Source: SFEB01 sp964612455 (GTDB taxonomy: Bacteria; Bacillota; Clostridia; Christensenellales; CAG-314). Taken from it: DNA of 30,899 nt. This document shows positions 23,922 to 30,677 of this stretch, one piece after another. Numbering within the stretch: position 1 is the first letter of the stretch; each line of letters starts with the position of its first letter. The notes beneath the pieces were generated by a model. The model was not told the DNA's origin. It did no database searches and saw only the letters and a program-made list of their open reading frames with translations. The stretch covers positions 1 to 30,899 of the forward strand of contig CAZTCB010000015.1 in NCBI GenBank assembly GCA_964612455.1, read 5' to 3'. Position numbers and translations under genes: made by a program.

Positions 23922-24377
23922 TTAATAACTGATGAGAGTTACATAAATCGTGCAGCCTTCCGCAACCGTCATCGTACTGACGCCTACGGACGCGGCGTAA
24001 AGCGTCGTGCCTTCGTAAACGACCGTACCGTACTCCGCAGTCCCGTCCGACTCAATCGACGTGTACAAACTGATGTACGGGTTGTAGTCTTCGGATTGCT
24101 CCAGCGTCAACACTTTCGTCAAAAACGCGCCGTACTGTCCGTCTTCCGCCGTGTAAGTAAAACCTTCGTTGGCTGCGAGATAAGCAAATACGTCAAGTAC
24201 CGTGCAACCTTCTTCGAGTTTGTTCAGGTCTACCGTATATACCGTATACGGATCGGTAGTGACTACCAGCGTCATGTTTTTCGGCGTCGGCTCTTTATCG
24301 GGCGTACATGCGACGAAACAGCAAACGATGAGTGCCAAAAGGGTTAACAGGGATACTAATCTGATGATTTTTTTCAT
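23922..24377 (-). CDS. DUF4430-like lipoprotein under cobalamin riboswitch control
   Basis: 151 aa. A lipoprotein signal (MKKIIRLVSLLTLLALIV, then FVAC with Cys24 as lipid anchor) places it on the outer face of the membrane. The rest is a single small domain resembling DUF4430/transcobalamin-C-like folds: LEEGCTVLDVFAYLAANEG, followed by a beta-rich NPYISLYTSIESDG region and the closing VAEGCTIYVTLI. Such domains occur in cobalamin- and surface-associated proteins. Start ATG 24377 has GGAGG 7 nt upstream. The gene is alone behind a cobalamin riboswitch, so expression should rise when B12 is scarce, suggesting B12 capture or handling at the cell surface. No BtuCDF-type genes are nearby. The domain call is by pattern only. 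Confidence 0.8.
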   Translation of the reverse strand: MKKIIRLVSLLTLLALIVCCFVACTPDKEPTPKNMTLVVTTDPYTVYTVDLNKLEEGCTVLDVFAYLAANEGFTYTAEDGQYGAFLTKVLTLEQSEDYNPYISLYTSIESDGTAEYGTVVYEGTTLYAASVGVSTMTVAEGCTIYVTLISY

Positions 24378-24416
24378 AAAAAAACCTCCGTTTGTATTAA
24401 AAAAGAACGGAGGTTT
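24378..24416 (-). terminator. Riboswitch terminator that also sequesters the ribosome binding site
   Basis: Minus strand AAACCTCCGTT (24416-24406) pairs with AACGGAGGTTT (24392-24382), 11 bp, followed by U7 directly before the ATG. The 3' arm contains GGAGG, so the same helix can stop transcription and hide the Shine-Dalgarno. An alternative pairing of ACGAGGG just upstream with CCTCCGT could act as antiterminator. Confidence 0.85.
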
Positions 24417-24465
24417 GCATGCGCAAAAAACCCTCGTCCTTCTTTTGCCCAAGGACAGTACAGGT

Positions 24466-24581
24466 TGATTCTCGTTCGGCAGGTTGCCCGACTTTAACGG
24501 TAATGGCTGTTGCGACGGAGTTTCACCGCACTTCCCTCTGTTAATGACTGTGCCACGCAGTCAATCCGAACGGACTATCAA
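24466..24581 (-). promoter_or_regulatory. Cobalamin riboswitch aptamer
   Basis: On the minus strand the conserved core reads AGGGAAGTGCGGTGAAA, CTCC, GCAACAGCC, a CCG-AGTCGG pairing, and GGCAACCTGCCG, in the order of B12-box aptamers. Closing helices TTGAT/ATCAA (24581-24577, 24470-24466) and GTTCGG/CCGAAC (24571-24566, 24479-24474) bound it. Ends are approximate. Cobalamin binding normally turns such genes off. Confidence 0.85.
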
Positions 24582-24590
24582 ATTGAGTCG

Positions 24591-24619
24591 ATTATATCAC
24601 CGACGACTCGACTCGTCAA
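24591..24619 (-). promoter_or_regulatory. Promoter of the cobalamin-riboswitch transcript
   Basis: TTGACG (24619-24614), 17-nt spacer, perfect TATAAT (24596-24591) on the minus strand. Initiation near 24584 begins the transcript at the aptamer's closing helix. Confidence 0.9.
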
Positions 24620-24661
24620 CCTTTTTTAGGCAAATTTTTTCCGTTTTGCGATTTTTGCCCT

Positions 24662-25186
24662 TTAACTTTTGGTTTTAAAACAATCCATATACTCTTTTAT
24701 CTTTGCGCGGGCGGCGTCGGCATCGCAAACCTTCTCCACCGCCGTTTTTTTACCTTCGAGCGTCTTGTACACCGAAAAAAAGTGCATTATCTCGTCGCCG
24801 ATGTGTTGCGGAAGCTCCTTTATCGAGCGATAACTGCTGTACGTCGGATCACCGAAAGGCACCGCTATGATTTTTTCGTCCAAAAAGTCCTGGTCGACCA
24901 TACTAATCATACCAATGGGGTAGCATCTGACGAGACAGTTTGTCTCTATCGGTTCGCTGCACAGCACCAAAACGTCCAGATGGTCGCCGTCGGCGGCAAG
25001 AGTACGAGGTATCAACCCGTAATTTGCGGGGTAACGGGTAGCGGTAAACAATACTCGGTCAAGCAACATATACCCCGTTGACTTGTCCAGCTCGTACTTC
25101 ATCTTGCTTCCCTTCGATATTTCTATCAAAGCGATAAAGTCGTCGGGCGTGATGCGCGACAAATCTATTTTATCTATGTTGGTCAT
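24662..25186 (-). CDS. ppa: Inorganic pyrophosphatase, family I (soluble)
   Basis: 174 aa, normal for bacterial family I enzymes. It hydrolyses pyrophosphate in the cytoplasm with Mg2+. KYELDKSTGYMLLDRVL (about 30-46), YPANYGLIPRTLA (about 52-64) and the metal-binding Asp66/Asp68/Asp71 in DGDHLDVLV are present; the residue after the second Asp is His where the usual signature has Pro or Glu. GGAG lies about 8 nt before the ATG. It diverges from the aspartate kinase gene and has a recognisable promoter. No clear terminator follows within the 40 nt before the cobalamin promoter. Confidence 0.93.
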   Translation of the reverse strand: MTNIDKIDLSRITPDDFIALIEISKGSKMKYELDKSTGYMLLDRVLFTATRYPANYGLIPRTLAADGDHLDVLVLCSEPIETNCLVRCYPIGMISMVDQDFLDEKIIAVPFGDPTYSSYRSIKELPQHIGDEIMHFFSVYKTLEGKKTAVEKVCDADAARAKIKEYMDCFKTKS

Positions 25187-25206
25187 AAAAAAAACTCCTT
25201 TTTTTT

Positions 25207-25236
25207 ATTATAAATTATTATCCGATTTTTTGGCAA
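25207..25236 (-). promoter_or_regulatory. ppa promoter
   Basis: Minus strand TTGCCA (25236-25231), 18-nt spacer, perfect TATAAT (25212-25207), about 20 nt before the ppa ATG at 25186. Confidence 0.65.
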
Positions 25237-25289
25237 TATTTTTTACCAAAAAAATAAAATATTTCATACCAAACAGCGAGGTGACGAAA

Positions 25290-26486
25290 ATGATCGTTGC
25301 AAAATTCGGCGGGAGCGCAATGGCGGACGGAGAAAACTGGCAACGGGTGTTGAATATAGCGGCGGACAGGGACAAACGAGTCGTCGTTGTTTCCGCGCCG
25401 GGCGCAAGGTTTGTCGGAGACGAAAAAGTAACCGACCTCTTGTTTAAATACGCCGAATCCGACAAAAATCACCGAAAAATCGTCTGGGAAAAAATCGCCG
25501 CCCGATACGAAAACGCGGCGGCTTTTTTCGGCGTCGATTTTTCTGCCGAATTAAACGAAACGGCGCTAAAACTCACAGACGCCCCGACTCCCTACGTCGT
25601 AAGCCGCGGCGAGTACCTTTGCGCAAAACTTTTTTCCGTTGTCGGCAACAGGGATTTTTTAGACGCGGCAGACGTAATAAAATTTGACGAAAAAGGCAAC
25701 GTCGCCCAAAAACTAACCGCTCAGCTCATTCGTCAAGCCCTGTCGCAAAGCAAAAACGGCTTGGTCATAGGCGGCTTTTACGGCAGCGACAAAGACGGCA
25801 ACGTCGTTCTGTTTGAACGCGGCGGCAGCGATATCAGCGGAGCAATCGTCGCGGCGGCCGTCGATGCGGAAATATACGAAAACTGGACCGACGTGAGCGG
25901 TGTTTTTTGTTGCGATCCGCGCGTCGTGCTAAACCCCGTCTTCGTCAAATGCCTCAGTTTTTTTCAAATGAAAACGCTTGCGTCTCTCGGCGCCAAGATA
26001 CTGCACCCGCAAACCGTTTATCCCGCCATTAAAAAAAATATACCCATCAACATAAAGAGTATTTACCACCCCCGCGACGACGGAACGCTAATACTGCCTA
26101 CGACGAAAAAAAACGGCGACGTGGTAGGTATAACGACGAAAAAAGTCGTCTATATAGAACAAACCGCCTTTAAAACTCCGTTGGCTTTTTCGCAACCGCC
26201 GCTGTTTAACCTCTCCACTCCTGCTTTTTGCATTGCCGTTTTTGATGAAGAAAACTTTAATATCGCCCAAATAAACGGGGACGGGGTACTGGTCATGTCG
26301 CGGGCAACTTTGATTTCAGTAGTTTACGACGGCAAAAAGAGTTATTTATCCTCAATAAAAAAGGCGTTAAAAAAATCAAATTTATTTGCCCGAACACTTT
26401 GCGAAGAACACGGTCTTGCCCTTTGTCTCTCCTCTGCGGACAAGGCGGAACAAGCCTTGAGGGCTGTATACGGTGCGTTGGAGTAA
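25290..26486 (+). CDS. Aspartate kinase
   Basis: 398 aa. Phosphorylates aspartate as the first step toward lysine, threonine and methionine. The amino-acid kinase domain opens with IVAKFGGSAMADG (Lys5 in KFGGS) and shows SRGEYLCAKLFS and the RGGSDISGA phosphate loop, then YENWTDVSGVFCCDPR. A C-terminal regulatory region (about 285-398) begins VVGITTKKVVYIEQ and is ACT-domain-like. The start at ATG 25290 has GAGGTG upstream; the frame is open back across the divergent intergenic region but that part is not family sequence. No homoserine dehydrogenase fusion. No riboswitch is seen, in contrast to many Firmicute lysC genes. Confidence 0.92.
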   Translation: MIVAKFGGSAMADGENWQRVLNIAADRDKRVVVVSAPGARFVGDEKVTDLLFKYAESDKNHRKIVWEKIAARYENAAAFFGVDFSAELNETALKLTDAPTPYVVSRGEYLCAKLFSVVGNRDFLDAADVIKFDEKGNVAQKLTAQLIRQALSQSKNGLVIGGFYGSDKDGNVVLFERGGSDISGAIVAAAVDAEIYENWTDVSGVFCCDPRVVLNPVFVKCLSFFQMKTLASLGAKILHPQTVYPAIKKNIPINIKSIYHPRDDGTLILPTTKKNGDVVGITTKKVVYIEQTAFKTPLAFSQPPLFNLSTPAFCIAVFDEENFNIAQINGDGVLVMSRATLISVVYDGKKSYLSSIKKALKKSNLFARTLCEEHGLALCLSSADKAEQALRAVYGALE

Positions 26487-26494
26487 ATCGATTT

Positions 26495-26525
26495 AAAACA
26501 AAACGACGAAGAGTTTTTCTCCGTC
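26495..26525 (-). terminator. Intrinsic terminator after the ABC transporter operon
   Basis: Minus strand GACGGAGA (26525-26518) pairs with TCTTCGTC (26512-26505), 8 bp with one G-U, followed by GTTTTGTTTT. It lies between the convergent aspartate kinase and ABC permease genes. Confidence 0.65.
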
Positions 26526-26587
26526 ATTTTCGTTTGCACCCGTCCCCGATAAAAATCGCTTTTTATAGTAAAAATCCGCAATCTCGC

Positions 26588-27814
26588 TCACGTGTTTTTA
26601 CGAACACTTTTTTCAAATCGTATTTTTTTCCGCACGACAAGCGTAGAAACGACAGCGGACAAGACGACCGGGCTCAACGCCGATACAACGTCCCGAAAGT
26701 ACGGCTTGGCGGAAAGTGTAACGTTAGTAAACAATCCCGTCAATCGGGACACGCCCTGCATTATCCCTATACACGCAGGCACGGCAAAGCAAAAGGCTAT
26801 GCCCGCCACAACCAAAAACTCTATCAAAAAGCCCAGCGCAAGTCTCCGTTTTGACGCCCCGACGGCAAAAGCCGCGTAATAAAACCCTCTGTTACGATAA
26901 AATTTCAACAATGCCGCACCGACAGAGTAAACCGAGCAAGACAACAGGCAAAGCACGGCTGTCAACGCAAGCATGGCGGAAATAAAACGCGCCGTTTGCG
27001 ACAATTTTTTTATCGAATAATCGTTATTTCCGAGAGTAACGGTCGCATTTTTTATTCCGATTTCCTGCACGTCGTCCTTGATTTTCTCAAGGTTGGAGTA
27101 ATCGGAAAAAAGCCGATATTCGTAAAAACAACGAGCGTCTCCCCGCAATGCCTGCATGCCGCAAACAAGAAAGTACTTGCTGCCGCCCGCGAGCGCGGAT
27201 ACGGAAAAAAATCCGACGTCTACGACGCCTACTATTTGCATTTCGCCCGAAACGGGATTATTAAAAAAATCCGACGTTTTGATGGTTTTTCCTAATATAT
27301 CCTCGGCTTTTTCCTCTCCTATCAGCGATAAAAAGGCTTGACTCACGACGCACTGACAATCCGACTGCGGTTGGTCTCCGCAGACAAGCCAGACACCGCC
27401 GCCGACGGTGTCAAATTCTCTTAAATACGCCGCGGGAACCGTCCGCGAGCGAGTGGCAACCACGGATATATCCGCCTCTATTTGCCTGCCGTCATCGATT
27501 TGAAAATAATCCGCACCGGTATTGAAGATAAATTTTTCCGTCTCGACGACGCCTTTTATTTGCGCGAGAGCCGTCGCTTGTTCGTCGGTCAAATCCAAAA
27601 GGTTATTATCGTCGACAAGGTAATCAAACGCCACGGAAACGTACGACGTACTCGCCCGACGAGCGAGAATCCCCGCGTAAGAGTCGTTTACCATAGTCGT
27701 AAACAGAAAAAAACTCAGGCACAGCACGGACACCGCAAAATATACAAACAGCAAACCAAAGGTATATTTGCGATTTCGCAAAAGATTTTTCATTGCAAAA
27801 CGAAAAGAAAGCAT
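26588..27814 (-). CDS. FtsX/MacB-like ABC transporter permease
   Basis: 408 aa. One N-terminal transmembrane helix (about 14-40, after LSFRFAMKNLLRNRKYTFG), a large extracytoplasmic domain (about 45-250), then three helices in the C-terminal 150 residues (FISAMLALTAVLCLLSC, LGFLIEFLVVAGIAFCF, VVSALSPVVLSAVVSTLVV), the FtsX/MacB topology. Such permeases drive outer-face lipoprotein or peptide transport without a classical channel. ATG 27814 is 1 nt from the upstream permease stop, so translation is coupled; an in-frame TTG at 27835 is the alternative. Last gene of the lipoprotein-ATPase-permease-permease operon. Cargo unknown; antimicrobial-peptide resistance is one possibility. Confidence 0.82.
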   Translation of the reverse strand: MLSFRFAMKNLLRNRKYTFGLLFVYFAVSVLCLSFFLFTTMVNDSYAGILARRASTSYVSVAFDYLVDDNNLLDLTDEQATALAQIKGVVETEKFIFNTGADYFQIDDGRQIEADISVVATRSRTVPAAYLREFDTVGGGVWLVCGDQPQSDCQCVVSQAFLSLIGEEKAEDILGKTIKTSDFFNNPVSGEMQIVGVVDVGFFSVSALAGGSKYFLVCGMQALRGDARCFYEYRLFSDYSNLEKIKDDVQEIGIKNATVTLGNNDYSIKKLSQTARFISAMLALTAVLCLLSCSVYSVGAALLKFYRNRGFYYAAFAVGASKRRLALGFLIEFLVVAGIAFCFAVPACIGIMQGVSRLTGLFTNVTLSAKPYFRDVVSALSPVVLSAVVSTLVVRKKIRFEKSVRKNT

Positions 27815-27815
27815 G

Positions 27816-28478
27816 TTACGTTTCTTCGTGCTCAAAGCGATTTTTTCCCACGGAAAACGCCAAAGTCAGCGCCGTCACCGCCAGATAAACCATAAACCCG
27901 CCAAAAACAAGCCCGCCTATGGCGATATTACTAAACACCATATTCATGATACTACTCGCAAGCGACTCGGCAACGGCAACGAAAGCGTAAAAAACGCCTA
28001 TACTCAATCCCAAAGCAATCCCGCCAAACACCGCAAGTATAGAAAACGTATAAAACCATTGTTTTTTTACGGACATGCCAAACACCGAAAGCAGCATCGA
28101 TTGCACGGAAAGATTTTTTTGTAAAAAATTTATCATTTTTATCTGCAAAAAAACGGCTACGACGACAAACAACCAAAACAGCGCATCAAAGCAAACTTCC
28201 GCGATATGATAGCCCTCGCACAAATCCATTATTCCGTCGCTTTCCGTAACGTTTTTTCCAAACGGACTTTTATATAACAAATAAACCTGATCGACGGTGC
28301 AAACAAGCGTCGCGGAGCTTCCCTTTTCCCCGCAAGTCACGAGAAAGGACGGGGTAAAACCCGTTTTTAAATGACGTACCAACTCCGTACTATAAGTCCC
28401 CGCCACGCGAAAACTCCTTACGGAATCTCCGGAGATTGTTAAGTTGTCCCCCCACGGAAATACCGCAAGAATTTGCAT
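27816..28478 (-). CDS. ABC permease, C-terminal part of a frameshifted gene
   Basis: This frame continues the permease begun at 28887. It carries the end of the extracytoplasmic domain (GDNLTISGDSVRSFRVAGTYST, the usual FtsX-like sequence) and three transmembrane helices (DALFWLFVVVAVFLQI, FYTFSILAVFGGIALGL, IAIGGLVFGGFMVYLAVTAL). The apparent start near 28478 (MQIL) is not a real start: no ribosome binding site exists and the sequence before the join is out of frame. The true join lies at the G6 run (28453-28448, minus strand). With one G removed the two parts make a single protein of 356 aa. It ends 1 nt before the second permease starts. Confidence 0.75.
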   Translation of the reverse strand: MQILAVFPWGDNLTISGDSVRSFRVAGTYSTELVRHLKTGFTPSFLVTCGEKGSSATLVCTVDQVYLLYKSPFGKNVTESDGIMDLCEGYHIAEVCFDALFWLFVVVAVFLQIKMINFLQKNLSVQSMLLSVFGMSVKKQWFYTFSILAVFGGIALGLSIGVFYAFVAVAESLASSIMNMVFSNIAIGGLVFGGFMVYLAVTALTLAFSVGKNRFEHEET

Positions 28479-28887
28479 AGTCGCTAAAAATCCATATCGA
28501 GTTTTCCGATTGAGCGATTGGCTCGCCGACGGTCATGTCCTGCCATGCGGAAAGTACTTTTAAAACGTTCAATCCGCGGTTGTACCTGTCGACAAAAAAC
28601 TCATCGTCGCCAAACAAAAGCGTCACATCGTACGTTTTTCCGTTAGCCGAGCAATAAATGCCGATTTCGGCATCGCCCGACGAAAGCGTCGACAAATACT
28701 CGCACTCCATAGACACGTATTCCGCACCCGCGTCTTTGATTATATCGTCGTACAATCCCGCAAGCATGTCTAAGCGGGCAAATCCGACGAAAAAAACCAC
28801 CGCAAACAACATGGCAAATACCGCGCAAACCCAAACCAGCCTGAGAGAACGTTTAAAAAGAAGCACCCAAAGGTCAACACAACTCAT
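28390..28887 (-). CDS. ABC permease, N-terminal part of a frameshifted gene
   Basis: Starts at ATG 28887 with AAGGTGG upstream and overlaps the ATPase stop by 14 nt. It encodes an N-terminal transmembrane helix (about 16-36, LVWVCAVFAMLFAVVFFVGFA) and an extracytoplasmic domain up to SIWIFSDYANSCGISVG. After the G6 run the frame reads nonsense and stops at 28390, whereas the other frame resumes the family sequence. The FtsX-like domain is split exactly where SVG should run into DNLTI. Possible causes: fixed mutation, slippage-based switching, or a homopolymer sequencing error. If real as written, the product is a truncated, non-transporting fragment. Confidence 0.75.
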   Translation of the reverse strand: MSCVDLWVLLFKRSLRLVWVCAVFAMLFAVVFFVGFARLDMLAGLYDDIIKDAGAEYVSMECEYLSTLSSGDAEIGIYCSANGKTYDVTLLFGDDEFFVDRYNRGLNVLKVLSAWQDMTVGEPIAQSENSIWIFSDYANSCGISVGGQLNNLRRFRKEFSRGGDL

Positions 28888-29533
28888 CGGAAACCACCTT
28901 GCCGTCCAAAAGCCGCACGATACGGTCTGTCTTTTTGGCGTCCTCTTCGTTGTGAGTAACCATAATCACGTTAACCCCCTGTCGGGCAAGAGAACGAAAA
29001 AGTTTTATTATATTGTCGCCGTTTTCTTTATCCAGATTCCCGCACGGTTCGTCCGCAAACAAAAAAGCAGGCCGATTGGCAATAGCGCGAGCCACTGCTA
29101 CCCGTTGCTTCTCTCCGCCGGAAAGCGTACTCGACCTTTGCTTTTTCATCGACTCCATACCCACAAATGCAAGACACTCGTCCACTCGCGCTTTTCTTTC
29201 CTTTCCGTTCATTCCTCCGACAAGTAGCGGGAGCTCGACGTTTTCCGCAACGGTATAATTCGGTTCTAACGAATAATCCTGAAAAACAAACCCGAGACGA
29301 CTGTTTCGGTAAACGTTCCTTTGTTTTTCGGAAACCGCCCACACGTCATTGCCGTCCAAAAGTATTTGTCCCGACGTAGGTTTAAGTAACAGCCCCGCCA
29401 TCTTTAACAGCGTGCTTTTACCGCTGCCCGAACGCCCCGTAATTGCAACAAATCCGCCGTCAAACGCGAGACTGACGTTTTTGACGGCGGATTTAGCCCC
29501 AAATTGTTTTGTAATATCTATTATCTGCAACAT
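28874..29533 (-). CDS. ABC transporter ATP-binding protein (MacB/LolD-like)
   Basis: 219 aa. All nucleotide-binding motifs are intact: Walker A GRSGSGKST (33-41), Q-loop in GFVFQDYSLEPNYT (81-94), signature LSGGEKQR (137-144), Walker B FLFADEPCGNLD (157-168) and His194 in MVTHNEEDA. The size and the EPCGNLD sequence place it in the MacB/LolD/FtsE group that partners FtsX-like permeases. ATG 29533 follows the lipoprotein stop by 1 nt; the frame is open upstream only as a shadow of that gene. Its stop overlaps the start of the first permease by 14 nt. Energises the two downstream permeases at the membrane. Confidence 0.92.
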   Translation of the reverse strand: MLQIIDITKQFGAKSAVKNVSLAFDGGFVAITGRSGSGKSTLLKMAGLLLKPTSGQILLDGNDVWAVSEKQRNVYRNSRLGFVFQDYSLEPNYTVAENVELPLLVGGMNGKERKARVDECLAFVGMESMKKQRSSTLSGGEKQRVAVARAIANRPAFLFADEPCGNLDKENGDNIIKLFRSLARQGVNVIMVTHNEEDAKKTDRIVRLLDGKVVSDELC

Positions 29534-29534
29534 T

Positions 29535-30251
29535 TTATACGTCCTGCTGTACGTAAGATACGTAACTCGTTCCGCTTTCGTGGCGAAGGAGGACAATCTG
29601 ACCTGACCGCGTATTGACAGCGTCAACCCCCTGCTCCCACTCGCAATAGCTTTGGAAAGAAAAAGTAACAGACTCAAAATCAAAATCCAACGGAACCGAC
29701 AGCAATACCGCAACGGCTTTACGAGTCCTCGGCGCAACGCTGTCCTCAAAACTAATGGCATCGTAGTGGTCGGAATCCAGACGGATACCGCAAACGGAGT
29801 TTCCGTCGATATTGTAATAACCGTAAAACTCACCCGGCGTTTCGACAAGCAACAATGCCGATTGCTGAAAATACTCTGCCGTATATCGCATACTCAATAC
29901 GTTTTTTAAAGAGCTTGTTTCCGAAAAAAGCGTACTGTCGGCAATGTATCGATTAAGCTCGTCAACCGAATTAAAAAGACAAGCACTGACTTTTTCAACG
30001 TCCGACGCAGGCGTTGCGTCTGAAAAATTAACCGTGGTAGAAGAAAGCAAAGAGGTATATACGACGCTGACTTTGGCGGACAAACCTTTTGCGACGTCGG
30101 CTGTCGTTTCTATAAAGCAAGCGTACGGAACTTTGGTTTCGCGCTTTTCTTTACTCATCAGCGTTGCCGCTACGGAAATATTACATTCGTCGGCGGCAAA
30201 CTCTACGTCGGTTACGATAAACTTGTCTGCGTTAAGCTCCGTTTCAAAAAA
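29535..30251 (-). CDS. Lipoprotein of the ABC operon, C-terminal part of a frameshifted gene
   Basis: This frame is open from the T6 run (minus strand 30251-30246) to the stop at 29535 and reads FETELNADKFIVTDVEFAADE before reaching the first internal ATG at 30158. The text is coherent protein, beta-rich and without membrane segments, so it is best seen as the body of the lipoprotein begun at 30598. Adding one T would make one 354-aa protein. The internal ATG 30158 has no ribosome binding site. It ends 1 nt before the ABC ATPase start. The family is not recognised; by position it is a surface component working with the transporter. Confidence 0.65.
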   Translation of the reverse strand, partial: FFETELNADKFIVTDVEFAADECNISVAATLMSKEKRETKVPYACFIETTADVAKGLSAKVSVVYTSLLSSTTVNFSDATPASDVEKVSACLFNSVDELNRYIADSTLFSETSSLKNVLSMRYTAEYFQQSALLLVETPGEFYGYYNIDGNSVCGIRLDSDHYDAISFEDSVAPRTRKAVAVLLSVPLDFDFESVTFSFQSYCEWEQGVDAVNTRSGQIVLLRHESGTSYVSYVQQDV

Positions 30252-30598
30252 GTAACGACGAGGTTGTTGTTTTCAAAATAATCGGCGTTGTAACGCTCGT
30301 TTTTCGCCTGATACTCAACCAAAGTGTATTTATTGTTTACGTGCTCGTTGCGACTGAAAATAACGGTTTCGGAAATCGCATCGTTACAAAACTCGTCGTA
30401 AGTATCAAAAACCAATGTTTTTTGCAAATCGGTTATCTTATCCGCGTTATTGCCCATAAAGAACGTAAAACTCCCGCGGGAAACGACTTCGCTCATATCG
30501 CGCACGTTAACTTTTGGGCTGCAGGCGCAAACGGCAAACAGAACGACAGCAATGGCAACCGCACTCGCCACACGCAATATGATTTTTTTATTTCTCAT
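30212..30598 (-). CDS. Lipoprotein of the ABC operon, N-terminal part of a frameshifted gene
   Basis: Starts at ATG 30598 with AAAGGAG 8 nt upstream. MRNKKIILRV and a hydrophobic core end in the lipobox VCAC, with Cys26 as the lipid-anchored residue, so the product is tethered outside the membrane. It continues through DMSEVVSRGSFTFFMGNNAD to ENNNLVVTF, then leaves frame after a T6 run and stops at 30212. At the run the zero frame reads ACT TTT TTG, so T-TTT-TTG is also a canonical -1 slippery heptamer. First gene of the operon, behind promoter 30644-30671. No further family assignment. Confidence 0.72.
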   Translation of the reverse strand: MRNKKIILRVASAVAIAVVLFAVCACSPKVNVRDMSEVVSRGSFTFFMGNNADKITDLQKTLVFDTYDEFCNDAISETVIFSRNEHVNNKYTLVEYQAKNERYNADYFENNNLVVTFLKRSLTQTSLS

Positions 30599-30643
30599 CT
30601 TTCGTGCTCCTTTTTCATTTAAATACCCCATCTCTTTTTTTTA

Positions 30644-30671
30644 ATTTTACCATAAAATACGAAAATGTCAA
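30644..30671 (-). promoter_or_regulatory. Promoter of the lipoprotein-ABC operon
   Basis: Perfect TTGACA (30671-30666), 16-nt spacer and TAAAAT (30649-30644) with an extended TGG before the -10, on the minus strand. Lies about 45 nt upstream of the lipoprotein ATG. Confidence 0.85.
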
Positions 30672-30677
30672 GATTTT

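Noticed and set aside
25237..25289. Plus-strand promoter TTGGCA with TAAAAT for the aspartate kinase gene
   Set aside because: The spacer would be about 19 nt and both boxes lie in an AT-rich inverted repeat, so the call was too weak to list.
29534..29848. N-terminal extension of the ABC ATPase upstream of 29533
   Set aside because: The extension is an alternative-frame shadow of the lipoprotein gene; the ATPase family begins at MLQIIDITKQ.
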